A stretch of 64,000 nucleotides of DNA. It comes from CAIKZZ01 sp036742455. Its GTDB lineage: Bacteria; Pseudomonadota; Gammaproteobacteria; Steroidobacterales; Steroidobacteraceae. A program made the translations under genes and the position numbers. Shown piece by piece: positions 23,406 through 32,262 of the stretch (within the stretch, counting starts at the first letter, position 1; the number at the start of each line of letters is the position of its first letter). The notes beneath the pieces are model-generated. The model was given only the letters and a program-made list of their open reading frames with translations, was not told where the DNA came from and made no database searches. The stretch covers positions 124,001 to 188,000 of the forward strand of contig DAINQU010000003.1 in assembly GCA_036742455.1 (NCBI GenBank), given 5' to 3'.

Positions 23406-25706
23406 ATGTCACCGCTGAGCCACCGCCTGTCCGTTGCATTGATCGCATGCCTTTCCGGCATTGTTGCTCACGCCGCAGCGCCCGAGGCCGTCCCGATGGG
23501 CTTTACGCCGACCAACGGTACGGCAGAACTGGCCGCTGAGGCTCAATTCGACAAAGCGCTGAGCGCGAATGAAATGCGCGCTTGGCTGGAGCGCATGTCG
23601 GCCGAACCCAACCATGTCGGTGCCCCGCACGATCGCGCGAATGCCGAATTCATGCTGGAGCTGTTTAAGTCTTGGGGATTCGATGCGCGCATCGAGACTT
23701 TCAAAGTGTTGTACCCAACGCCGAAAAAAGTGGCCTTGGAGCTGGTCGCCCCACACGCTGTGAAAGCCACGCTGATCGAGCCTGCGGTCGCCGGCGACCG
23801 CACGTCGTCAAAGACGCAGAATGCGCTGCCGCCGTACAACGTCTACGGCGCGGACGGTGATGTCACCGCCGATGTCGTCTACGTGAACTACGGCATGCCG
23901 GACGATTACAAGGAACTGGCTCGCCGCGGCGTCTCGGTGGAGGGCAAGATCGCTATCACGCGCTACGGGCACGGCTGGCGCGGCTTGAAGCCCAAATTGG
24001 CGCAGGAACACGGTGCGGTCGGCTGCCTGATTTACAGCGATCCTCGCGACGACGGCTACGGAGCCGCGGATACCTATCCCGCTGGTCCCGGCCGTGCGGA
24101 GCGCAGCGTACAACGTGGCTCGGTTGCCGACATGCCGTTGTACTCCGGCGATCCGCTCACGCCAGGGATCGGCGCGACGGAGGATGCCCCGCGCCTGTCG
24201 CTCGCGGACGCGAAGACGTTGCTAAAGATCCCGGTCCTGCCCATTGCGTGGGCCGATGCGGAACCCATCTTGCGCGCACTGGGCGGCCCACTCGCCCCAC
24301 GACCGTGGCGCGGGGGGCTTCCTTTCGCCTACCACCTGGGCGGAGGCCCGGCGCGCGCCCACCTGACAATCCAGTCGGATTGGTCGTTGCGTCCGGTGTA
24401 CGACGTGATCGCCACCCTGAAAGGCAGCGAATTTCCGGACGAATGGGTGATCCGAGGTAATCACCACGACGGCTGGGTGTTCGGTGCCGAAGATCCTCTG
24501 TCGGGCAACGTGTCGATGATGGGTGAAATGAAAGCGATCGGCACCCTCGCCAAGACCGGCTGGCGCCCGCGTCGCACACTCGTGTATGCAAGCTGGGACG
24601 GTGAAGAGGCGGGCTTGCTGGGATCGACGGAGTGGGTGGAAACCCACGCGGCCGAATTGGCGGCGAAGGCCGTCGCGTACGTGAACTCCGACTCCAATTC
24701 CGCCGGCTTTCTCGGCATGGGCGGCAGTCATTCTCTGCAACGCATGATGAACGAGGTCGCAGCGACCGTTCGCGATCCCTCGTCGGAGGCGTCCGTCCTT
24801 GCGAAAGCCAAGGCTCGTGAGATTCTCACGGGCCGCCACGGCGATGAAGAGTCACGCCGTACCGCCGAACAATTGTTACAAGGCGGTGATCTGCCGTTGG
24901 AAGCGTTGGGATCCGGATCGGACTTCACGCCGTTCCTGCAACACGCAGGGATCGCCTCACTGAATCTGGGCTTTGGGGATGACGACCCGTCGGGTGTTTA
25001 TCACTCGATCTACGACTCGTTTGATCATTACGTCCGCTACAACGATCCCGATCTGCGCTACGGTGTCGCGCTTGCTCAGGTCGCCGGACACGCCATGCTT
25101 CGCCTAGCCGATGCGGACGTGCTCCCCGTGCGAACCCAAGATTTTGCCAATGTGATCGCGCGCTACGTCGATGAGATCGAAAGTACGGCCAACGCCCTGC
25201 GACGAGAGACCGAGGAGGAGGCCAAGCTACACGCGCTGAAGTTGTACGACTTGGCGCATAGCCATAACGACCCCGCGAGTCCGCCCGCTCAAGAGGCGCC
25301 GGTACCGTTTCTCAATTTTGCCCCCTTACGCAACGCAAGCACGGCGTTACAGGCGAGTGCACGGCGTTTTGACGCGGCATTGGCGACCGTGGTGCAAACA
25401 GCGGACCCTGCGACACTGCAGCGCTTACAGGCCGTTAACGCTGCGGCCCGAACGCTGGAACAGACGTTGTTGGGCGATCCGGGGCTACCGGGTCGGCCAT
25501 GGTACCGGCACGTCGTTTATGCACCGGGGACCTACACCGGCTACGGTGTTAAGACCTTACCGGGGGTACGCGAAGCGGTCGAGGAGCGTCAGTTTGCGGG
25601 GGTTGAAGCCGCCGAACAGCAGGCGGTTGCGGCATTGAATGCGTATCGCGCAAAGCTCGACGAAACCGTGCGCTTGATCGGAAGCACCGCTTCGGCAGCC
25701 CATTAA
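23406..25706 (+). CDS. Exported M28 peptidase, glutamate carboxypeptidase II-like
   Basis: About 766 residues, with signal peptide (residues 1-24, ...IVAHAAA), a protease-associated (PA) domain around residues 150-290, the M28 di-zinc domain at about 320-570 and a C-terminal dimerisation (TFR-like) domain. Zinc and catalytic motifs follow the GCPII order: GNHHDGWVFGAEDPLSG (about 350), WDGEEAGLLGSTEW (about 397), YVNSDS, GSGSDFTPFLQH and YHSIYDSFDHY (about 531). Family members are extracytoplasmic aminopeptidases or N-acetyl-aspartyl-glutamate-type hydrolases. GAGG precedes ATG 23406 by about 8 nt. The substrate is unknown; the predicted site is the periplasm. Confidence 0.92.
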   Translation: MSPLSHRLSVALIACLSGIVAHAAAPEAVPMGFTPTNGTAELAAEAQFDKALSANEMRAWLERMSAEPNHVGAPHDRANAEFMLELFKSWGFDARIETFKVLYPTPKKVALELVAPHAVKATLIEPAVAGDRTSSKTQNALPPYNVYGADGDVTADVVYVNYGMPDDYKELARRGVSVEGKIAITRYGHGWRGLKPKLAQEHGAVGCLIYSDPRDDGYGAADTYPAGPGRAERSVQRGSVADMPLYSGDPLTPGIGATEDAPRLSLADAKTLLKIPVLPIAWADAEPILRALGGPLAPRPWRGGLPFAYHLGGGPARAHLTIQSDWSLRPVYDVIATLKGSEFPDEWVIRGNHHDGWVFGAEDPLSGNVSMMGEMKAIGTLAKTGWRPRRTLVYASWDGEEAGLLGSTEWVETHAAELAAKAVAYVNSDSNSAGFLGMGGSHSLQRMMNEVAATVRDPSSEASVLAKAKAREILTGRHGDEESRRTAEQLLQGGDLPLEALGSGSDFTPFLQHAGIASLNLGFGDDDPSGVYHSIYDSFDHYVRYNDPDLRYGVALAQVAGHAMLRLADADVLPVRTQDFANVIARYVDEIESTANALRRETEEEAKLHALKLYDLAHSHNDPASPPAQEAPVPFLNFAPLRNASTALQASARRFDAALATVVQTADPATLQRLQAVNAAARTLEQTLLGDPGLPGRPWYRHVVYAPGTYTGYGVKTLPGVREAVEERQFAGVEAAEQQAVAALNAYRAKLDETVRLIGSTASAAH

Positions 25707-25719
25707 GCCGCCGCCGTGC

Positions 25720-25731
25720 GACACTAGTGTC
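25720..25731. promoter_or_regulatory. Perfect 12-bp palindrome upstream of DUF6165 gene
   Basis: GACACTAGTGTC lies 36-47 nt before the DUF6165 start and just after the M28 peptidase stop. It is a possible operator; short palindromes also occur by chance. Confidence 0.25.
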
Positions 25732-25766
25732 CTCGTTGTTGAATGTTTGAAGACAGGAGAGTTGCG

Positions 25767-26159
25767 ATGTCCGAGATGTTGGTTCCCGTTTCGCCCGGTG
25801 AGGTGATGGACAAGATCACGATCTTGCGCATCAAGGCCGCCCGTATGAGTGACGCGACGAAACTTGCCAATGTGAAGCGCGAACTGGAGATTCTCGAACG
25901 GACGTGGGCCGAGTCGGTCTACGGTCAGCAGGATATCTCGGCGGATACAGCAGCACTGCAGGCGGTGAATGAACGCCTGTGGGTCATTGAAGACGACATT
26001 CGCGACAAAGAGCGCGCACAGGCCTTCGACGCGACGTTTATTGCGCTCGCGCGCTCGGTCTACATCGAAAACGATGAACGGGCCGCCATCAAGAAGCGCA
26101 TTAATACGGCGCTCGGCTCGACCATCGTCGAAGAAAAGAGCTACGCGGCTTACCGATAA
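25767..26159 (+). CDS. DUF6165 family protein
   Basis: 130 residues, soluble and helix-rich, with no signal peptide. The N-terminal LVPVSPGEVMDKITILRIKA and the C-terminal NDERAAIKKRIN are the hallmarks I associate with DUF6165. AGGAG (25755-25759) sits well before ATG 25767. Function unknown; in other bacteria homologues are found near LPS or glycosyltransferase genes, which fits this neighbourhood. It converges on the zf-CHCC gene 24 nt away. Confidence 0.8.
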   Translation: MSEMLVPVSPGEVMDKITILRIKAARMSDATKLANVKRELEILERTWAESVYGQQDISADTAALQAVNERLWVIEDDIRDKERAQAFDATFIALARSVYIENDERAAIKKRINTALGSTIVEEKSYAAYR

Positions 26160-26183
26160 GCCGCTCGCTGGTCGCGTCGCGCG

Positions 26184-26411
26184 TTAACCCGCGCGCTGCG
26201 ACGTCAGCGTATATTCGGCTCCGCAGTAAGGGCACTTCGCCTCACCCGTAACCGCCACCGGCAAGAACACGCGCGGGTGCGAATTCCAGAGATACATGCC
26301 CGGCATCGGGCACGACAACGGCAAATCCGCCTCGGTCACCGTATAGCGGTGCTCGGCATTCGGCTGAATCAGTTTGGGATCGTTGATGATCGGGGCGCCC
26401 ATGGGTGTCAT
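26184..26411 (-). CDS. Zinc-finger CHCC domain protein
   Basis: About 75 residues. The CHCC zinc site is visible: Cys in LPLSCPMPG, His in WNSHPRVFL, and CPYC near the C terminus. The family is related to the zinc-binding part of the NDUFS6 subunit of complex I and is found as a small stand-alone protein next to glnE/ilvE in gammaproteobacteria. The start at 26411 (MTPMGAP) or 26402 (MGAP) is open. It lies 23 nt downstream of glnE on the same strand, probably in one transcript. Molecular role unknown. Confidence 0.85.
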   Translation of the reverse strand: MTPMGAPIINDPKLIQPNAEHRYTVTEADLPLSCPMPGMYLWNSHPRVFLPVAVTGEAKCPYCGAEYTLTSQRAG

Positions 26412-26434
26412 CTCAGTCGGTGAACCGGGTTTGA

Positions 26435-29287
26435 TTATACCGAAGGGCCGTCGTGAGCGGGTTCGGTATCCTGAACCATGACCGCTTCCCAGATGGCGCC
26501 GACCCAAGCGGCGGTGGGCGCATGATCACCCGCCGGAACCACCCGCGTATGGCCCTCCAGTGTCCGTCGGTGCAGGACAGCGCGGTAGTCACGGTACGTA
26601 TCAATCAGACGATCGATCACGCCATGATCAACCAGTGCAGCCGAACCGACCGACTCCAACATGCGAATCGTGTCTGGGAAGGTCGTGAGCGGTGGGTAAT
26701 CCGCGGCATGTTTGAGTACCCAGTATTGCGCCAGAAACTCAATGTCGGCCAGACCGCCCCGATCTTGCTTCAGATCAAACTCGCCCGCCCCGGCACGACT
26801 TAACTCGCGACGCATGCGCTCGCGCATGTCCCGAATGTCGGTGCGCAGTTGCTCGCGGCGAACAGCCTGGGTCAGCACGTCGAGTCGGGCCGCTTCAAAG
26901 GCCTGCATCAGTTCCGCGCTACCCGCCACCGCGCGTGAGTGCAACAAGGCCTGATGCTCCCACGTCCACGCCTCGGTCCGCTGATACCGAACGAAGGCAT
27001 CGATTTGGGTCATGAGTAAGCCCCCCTTGCCGCTCGGTCGTAGTCGCGTATCGACGTCATACAAACGGCCCGCGGCCGAGTGGAACGTCAGCAGGTGGAG
27101 GATCTTCTGCCCAAGACGAAGGAAAAACACCTGGTTATCGATGACCTTCGGGCCCGCGGTCTCCTGTATATCGCCGCTGGAGTCGTGCACGAACACAAGA
27201 TCCAGGTCTGACCCGTACCCCAATTCGCGACCGCCGAGTTTTCCATAACCGATGGCGGCGATTTTGCAGACGCGACGCCCGTCGGCGGCTCCGGCCATGG
27301 GCGCACCGTAAACGGCCACCATGTCCCACCAGGCGTGTTCCATTGCGCGCGCCAGGATCAGCTCGGCCACGTCGGTCAACCGATCGCTCACCTCCATCAG
27401 CGGCAAGCGACCGGTCAGGTCGTACAACGCGATCCGAAAGACGGCGGCGCGCTGTACGTCGCGCATCGCACTGATCGCGCGTTCCGTGTCGTCCACACAA
27501 TCTTCGAGGCGCAATGCCAGTTCTTCGCCGATCTCTGCTCGGGAGGGCGCATGCTCGAACAGCCCCGGGTCGATGAGTTCGTCCAAAAGCAGCGGATGGG
27601 CGGCAATTTGTGCCGAGAGAAAGTTACCCAGAGCGCACACATCCATCAGACGACTGAGCGCTATGGGATTTTCATTCAACAGCGCGAGATAGGCCGTACG
27701 CGCGCCGATCGCTTCAATCACCGACAATGTACGGCGCAACACGACGTCCGGGCCGGCATGACCTTGGAGTGCGATCACAACCCGCGCCAATAAGCCATGC
27801 AGGCGACTACGCCCCACTTCACCTAACCGCTTGTAGTAGCCGGACGATCGCAGGGCCACGAGGCGCGTGGCCATATCGGCACGCTCGCTCTCCGATACAC
27901 CCACCAACGTTCCACCGATCGCCGACGCATCGCCGTCCGCCGCATAGAGCGCCTCAAAGGCGCTGCGCTGGGGTGTGGCGTCGCTCAGGCCCGCCAAAAC
28001 GAGGGCATCGAAGCAGTGAGACACGTGGTTTCGGTGCGCGTTTAGCTCATTCAGAAGCTCTGCCCAATCCGGCAGGTTGAGCCCCGCCACCATACGCAAC
28101 TGTCGATGCGGGTCGGTCGGGAGACTGTGCGTCTGCTCATCTGCAAACATTTGCAGACGGTTTTCCAATCGACGCAGATACAGATAGCCCTGACGAAGCT
28201 CAGCCACCGCTCCGTCGGGCAACAACTTTTGCCCAGTCAGTCTCGGTAATACAGACAGCAAACTGGGCGTCCGCAGCCGTGGATCGCTACCACCTCGGAC
28301 CAACTGCAGTGCTTGAACAATGAACTCGACTTCACGAATCCCGCCACGACCGAGTTTGACGTGATCAGCCAACTCGCGACGCTCCACCTCACGCTGGATC
28401 ATCGCTTTCATTTCGCGCAGCGATTCGAATACCCCGAAATCGAGGTAGCGGCGATACACAAAAGGACGGACGATCGAGTCGAAGGCTTCCGCATACGCCT
28501 CAGCCCCGGTCAAAGCACGGGCTTTCACCCAGGCATATCGTTCCCAATCTCGACCATGGTGCTGCAGATAATCCTCGAGCGCCGCAAAGCTCGAGACCAA
28601 AGGACCGGAATCCCCAAAGGGGCGAAGACGCATGTCCACGCGGTACACGATGCCGTCAACGGTACGCGCATCCAGCAGGTGAATGACTTTCTGGCCCAGT
28701 CGCGTGTAGTACTCAAAGTGATCGGCGGGGCGGCGACCGTCGGTTTCGCCGCCTTCGGGATACAAGAAGATCAAATCGATATCGGACGAAAAATTCAGTT
28801 CCCCGCCGCCCAGCTTGCCCATACCCATCACGATGAGCGGCATCACCCGGCCGTCACTGTAGTGCGGGTAACCAAAGCGGGGGGCGACCAATCGAGCCGC
28901 GTGTGCCACCGCCGTTTGTACCGCTGCGTCGGCGAGTGCTGACAGCGCTACCAGCGTCTGCTCGGTCGACATTCGCTCGGAAATGTCGCCAATGGCAATG
29001 CGCGCCAGAGCGCGGCGCCGCGCATGGCGCATGGCGCTCATCACGGCCTCTTCGTCCATGTCGTCGCGTACCGTCTCGAAAGGAGACGGGTCGAGCGTCC
29101 ACGGATCGGCGCGTAGTACGGGATCCGCCACCAGGGCGTCGAGCACGAAGTCGCTCGCCACCACGGCACGCTCCAGCGCCGGCGCTAACGACGCGCCGAC
29201 ATGCTCAAGCCGTGCCCGCGCACGCACCAAGAGGGCGCTCACTTCGGTGGCGGCCGCGTCGTCCGTGTGGGGAGTCGTCGCTTGCAT
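26435..29287 (-). CDS. glnE: Bifunctional glutamine synthetase adenylyltransferase/deadenylase
   Basis: Adds and removes AMP on glutamine synthetase under control of PII proteins. About 950 residues (E. coli 946). Two nucleotidyltransferase domains are evident: the N-terminal deadenylase around GMGKLGGGELNFSSDIDLIF and the C-terminal adenylylase around GYGKLGGRELGYGSDLDLVF, each with the DxD metal site. GlnE linker helices lie between. ATG 29287 is preferred; the frame remains open further upstream without homology. It is divergent from a GT9 gene with a 55-nt spacer. Confidence 0.95.
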   Translation of the reverse strand: MQATTPHTDDAAATEVSALLVRARARLEHVGASLAPALERAVVASDFVLDALVADPVLRADPWTLDPSPFETVRDDMDEEAVMSAMRHARRRALARIAIGDISERMSTEQTLVALSALADAAVQTAVAHAARLVAPRFGYPHYSDGRVMPLIVMGMGKLGGGELNFSSDIDLIFLYPEGGETDGRRPADHFEYYTRLGQKVIHLLDARTVDGIVYRVDMRLRPFGDSGPLVSSFAALEDYLQHHGRDWERYAWVKARALTGAEAYAEAFDSIVRPFVYRRYLDFGVFESLREMKAMIQREVERRELADHVKLGRGGIREVEFIVQALQLVRGGSDPRLRTPSLLSVLPRLTGQKLLPDGAVAELRQGYLYLRRLENRLQMFADEQTHSLPTDPHRQLRMVAGLNLPDWAELLNELNAHRNHVSHCFDALVLAGLSDATPQRSAFEALYAADGDASAIGGTLVGVSESERADMATRLVALRSSGYYKRLGEVGRSRLHGLLARVVIALQGHAGPDVVLRRTLSVIEAIGARTAYLALLNENPIALSRLMDVCALGNFLSAQIAAHPLLLDELIDPGLFEHAPSRAEIGEELALRLEDCVDDTERAISAMRDVQRAAVFRIALYDLTGRLPLMEVSDRLTDVAELILARAMEHAWWDMVAVYGAPMAGAADGRRVCKIAAIGYGKLGGRELGYGSDLDLVFVHDSSGDIQETAGPKVIDNQVFFLRLGQKILHLLTFHSAAGRLYDVDTRLRPSGKGGLLMTQIDAFVRYQRTEAWTWEHQALLHSRAVAGSAELMQAFEAARLDVLTQAVRREQLRTDIRDMRERMRRELSRAGAGEFDLKQDRGGLADIEFLAQYWVLKHAADYPPLTTFPDTIRMLESVGSAALVDHGVIDRLIDTYRDYRAVLHRRTLEGHTRVVPAGDHAPTAAWVGAIWEAVMVQDTEPAHDGPSV

Positions 29288-29342
29288 GGCATCAGTATAC
29301 GGGAGGGCGAGTCTGGCATCGGTCCGCGGATATACTCGTGGG

Positions 29343-30296
29343 ATGACAATCGCTCTCCCCCGACTCGAAAACGGCTCTCGCGCACCGCTGGGCATCCGAC
29401 TCTGCAACTGGGTTGGCGAGGTGGTTCTGTTGCTTCCGACGCTGCGACGCCTGGAGGCCGCCGGCTACGACCTTCATATGATGGGGCGCGGCTGGGCATC
29501 GGCTCTCTTGGAGGGGACCGGGTGGCCGGTCTACCGGCGCCCCGCCGCTTTACTCGAGGCGCGCCGAGCGTGGCGCGACGTGCGGCGGACGCTCCCGCAT
29601 CGGAACCCCAAAGCGCTGTTGTTCACGAAGTCCCTCTCGTCCGCCCTCGAGACACGCTTCGCGGGCTGGCGCCCCGTGGGCTATGCCCGGGACGGACGAA
29701 CGCCGTTCCTGAGCACGGCGTATCCGATGCCCGAGTGGACGCATGCGGCTCACCAATACTGGGACCTTGCGTCGCTGGCATTGGGCGAGTCGGCTCCCTA
29801 CCCGACCACGGTGTCGATCGCACCGAGCGCGCGGCAGCGCGCTCAGGCCGACGTGCTGCTGGAGCAACACGGGCTCGTCCCAGGTCAATACGTCGTTTTG
29901 TGTCCGTTTTCCGGAGCAGACGATCGCGAAGATCGAAAGGTATGGCCGCATCACGCGCAACTCGGTGCTCGGCTGCATCAACGCGGGATTCGCACCGTCG
30001 TGTGCCCGGGGCCCGGGGAAGAGGCTCGCACTGCAGCGGTTCTGCCGCACGCCACCGCCTTGCTGGGAACCGACCTCGGGGTCTATGCCGCCTTACTGGA
30101 GAGCTCGCGCGCCGTCGTCGCCAACGACACGGGCCCAGGTCACCTCGCCGCGGCGGTCGGGGCGCGACTCATCGCAATCTATGGACCTCAGTCGGTCTTG
30201 GCGTGGTCACCCCTCGGCGAACGGGTCCGGCTGTATGCCGATCCGCACGGATGGCCGAGCGTCGAGGCTGTGGAAGCCGACGTCACGCACGACTGA
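29343..30296 (+). CDS. Glycosyltransferase family 9 protein
   Basis: 317 residues, the third GT9 protein here. N-terminal IRLCNWVGEVVLLLPTL differs from the usual RxSxxGD motif: WVGE replaces the typical A[LI]GD, as seen in a lipopolysaccharide heptosyltransferase subgroup. The donor-site segment is VVANDTGPGHLAAAVGARL, then IYGPQS. ATG 29343 is taken because the conserved block follows at once; the frame runs upstream through glnE antisense. Acceptor unknown; LPS core is likely. Confidence 0.82.
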   Translation: MTIALPRLENGSRAPLGIRLCNWVGEVVLLLPTLRRLEAAGYDLHMMGRGWASALLEGTGWPVYRRPAALLEARRAWRDVRRTLPHRNPKALLFTKSLSSALETRFAGWRPVGYARDGRTPFLSTAYPMPEWTHAAHQYWDLASLALGESAPYPTTVSIAPSARQRAQADVLLEQHGLVPGQYVVLCPFSGADDREDRKVWPHHAQLGARLHQRGIRTVVCPGPGEEARTAAVLPHATALLGTDLGVYAALLESSRAVVANDTGPGHLAAAVGARLIAIYGPQSVLAWSPLGERVRLYADPHGWPSVEAVEADVTHD

Positions 30297-30360
30297 GCGG
30301 GGCTGCGAGCGCGCACGCGCCTCGCTACACTGTGCGACTTGAATAGACGGGAGTTGGGAT

Positions 30361-31233
30361 GTGTCTACGGGTCGAGTGATCTGCGTCGGCGAGACGCTTT
30401 GGGATATTTTGCCGAACGGTGAATTCCTCGGCGGCGCCCCTATGAATGTGGCGCTGCATGCGACGCGACTTGGCCTCTCGGCGGCGGTTGTCAGTCGGGT
30501 GGGTGCGGATCCGCGCGGCCAGCGAGCGCTCGAGCGGATGCACGCCCTCGGCGTCGATACGCAACTCGTGCAGATCGACGCCGTTCGCCCCACCGGGATC
30601 GCTGCGGCGACATTGGGGCCGGACGGCTCAGCCTCCTACCAATTCCCGTCACCGTGTGCGTGGGATGCGATCGAAGCGACGGCGGAGGCATTGGTGGCCG
30701 CCACGGGCGCAACCGTTGTCTACGGGACGTTAGCCCAACGCGCGGCAGAGTCCAGTGCTGCGGTCTCGCAACTGCTGGACGTCGCCGCGTGGCGTGTATT
30801 CGACGCCAATTTGCGTGCACCTCACGATGACAGGGCGATCACCCTCGCCGGCTTGGCGCGCGCCGAATTCGTTAAGCTCAATGAGCACGAAGTGGTATCG
30901 ATTGCCCATTGGCTCGGCTTAGAACCGACGGCCGAGTCGTTGTGGGCTGGGCTGCGTGCGTCCTACCCGATACGCTCACTGTGCGTGACCGAGGGCGAGA
31001 AGGGCGCGCGTCTTTGGCATGACGATTCCTACGTGGTGCAGCCAGCCTTCCCGACGGTGGTCGTCGACACGATTGGTGCCGGCGATTCCTTCCTAGCGAT
31101 GCTCCTCAGCGAACTCCTCCGCGGCAGTGCGCCCGTTGACGCCATGCGACGCGCCGCGAAGCTCGCCGCGTTCGTCGCGTCCAAGCCGGGCGCCTCGCCG
31201 GATTACGACCCGTCTGATTTTCGGACGGCCTAA
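30361..31233 (+). CDS. PfkB-family sugar kinase, probable fructokinase
   Basis: 290 residues of the ribokinase/PfkB fold. N-terminal FLGGAPMNVALHATRLG is the substrate-binding GG motif in fructokinase-like form, and VDTIGAGDSFLAML carries the anion hole and catalytic Asp. Start is GTG with GGGAG (30349-30353) upstream. The stop is followed immediately by the galT stop on the other strand, so the kinase abuts the galactose operon. Fructose would be released together with galactose from raffinose-type sugars; that link is inference. Other hexose or nucleoside substrates are possible. Confidence 0.85.
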   Translation: MSTGRVICVGETLWDILPNGEFLGGAPMNVALHATRLGLSAAVVSRVGADPRGQRALERMHALGVDTQLVQIDAVRPTGIAAATLGPDGSASYQFPSPCAWDAIEATAEALVAATGATVVYGTLAQRAAESSAAVSQLLDVAAWRVFDANLRAPHDDRAITLAGLARAEFVKLNEHEVVSIAHWLGLEPTAESLWAGLRASYPIRSLCVTEGEKGARLWHDDSYVVQPAFPTVVVDTIGAGDSFLAMLLSELLRGSAPVDAMRRAAKLAAFVASKPGASPDYDPSDFRTA

Positions 31234-32262
31234 TCAGCACGCAGCTCGTAAGCGCTCCGCCGCCATTTCCGGCGTAATGTCTCGTTGCGGTCCGGCGAGC
31301 ATCTCATAGCCCACCATAAACTTACGCACGGTCGCTGAGCGCAACAGCGGTGGATAGAAGTGCGCGTGCAGATGAAAACCGTGTGCCACCGAACCAGTAG
31401 TGGGTGGCTGATGAAGCCCCATCGTATAAGGGAACGTCACCCGAAACAGCGCGTCGTAGCGTGCATTCAACGTTTTGAGTGCGAGCGCGAACCCATCCCG
31501 TTCCGGCGCAGACAACTCGCCGACCGTTGCGCGATGCGCCTTCGGTAACACTAGGGTCTCAAAGGGCCACACCGCCCAAAATGGCACGACGACGAGGAAG
31601 TGCTCGTTCTCTTCCACCACGCGTACCCCTGCTTCCGACTCCGTCTTCACGTAGTCGCACAACAAGCACGATCCGGTGCGGGTGTGGTGCACGGATTGTT
31701 GCTCTACTTCGCGCGCTAACTCATTCGGAACGGTCCGATTGGCCCAGATCTGTCCGTGCGGATGCGGACTGCTGGCACCCATCATTGCACCGCGATTCTC
31801 GAAGATGGTGACCGCACCGATGTCCGGTCGGGCAGCCAGTTCTGCGTATTGGGCGGCCCAGGTATCCACCACCGCACGGATGGCTGTCGGCGTCATCTGC
31901 CCTAACGTGAGGTTGTGCTCCGGCGAATAGCAAATGACGCGACAGAGGCCCGACTCTACTTCAGCCTCTAACAATCCCTGGCGATAGGGCTCGAGCGTTG
32001 CCTCGGGCCGTAACGCCGCAAAATCATTGTCGAACACGAAGGTGTCGCGATAGTCGGGATTGACGATGCCACCCGCCCGCGTATTGCCCGGACAGAGATA
32101 ACACGTGGGATCGTGGCTCGGCAGGGTAACGACCGACGCGTCTTCCACCTGTCCTTGCCAAGGCCGTTGCGTCCGATGCGGTGATACCAACACCCAGTCG
32201 CCCGTCAACGCATTACGGCGACGATGTACCCCCGACAGCAGTGAGGACGGATCAGACGCCAT
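31234..32262 (-). CDS. galT: Galactose-1-phosphate uridylyltransferase
   Basis: Leloir enzyme exchanging UMP between UDP-glucose and galactose 1-phosphate. 342 residues (E. coli 348). The active-site SSPHPHGQIW contains the HPH nucleophile triad; the zinc-ligand pair CYLC and the phosphate motifs VFDNDFAAL and MGLHQPP are present. ATG 32262 overlaps the galK stop by 11 nt, so it is coupled to galK. Last gene of the sglT-galK-galT operon. Confidence 0.95.
   Translation of the reverse strand: MASDPSSLLSGVHRRRNALTGDWVLVSPHRTQRPWQGQVEDASVVTLPSHDPTCYLCPGNTRAGGIVNPDYRDTFVFDNDFAALRPEATLEPYRQGLLEAEVESGLCRVICYSPEHNLTLGQMTPTAIRAVVDTWAAQYAELAARPDIGAVTIFENRGAMMGASSPHPHGQIWANRTVPNELAREVEQQSVHHTRTGSCLLCDYVKTESEAGVRVVEENEHFLVVVPFWAVWPFETLVLPKAHRATVGELSAPERDGFALALKTLNARYDALFRVTFPYTMGLHQPPTTGSVAHGFHLHAHFYPPLLRSATVRKFMVGYEMLAGPQRDITPEMAAERLRAAC

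Noticed and set aside
30361..31233. Ribokinase or tagatose-6-phosphate kinase
   Set aside because: The GG motif and the context fit fructokinase better, although the substrate is not proven.
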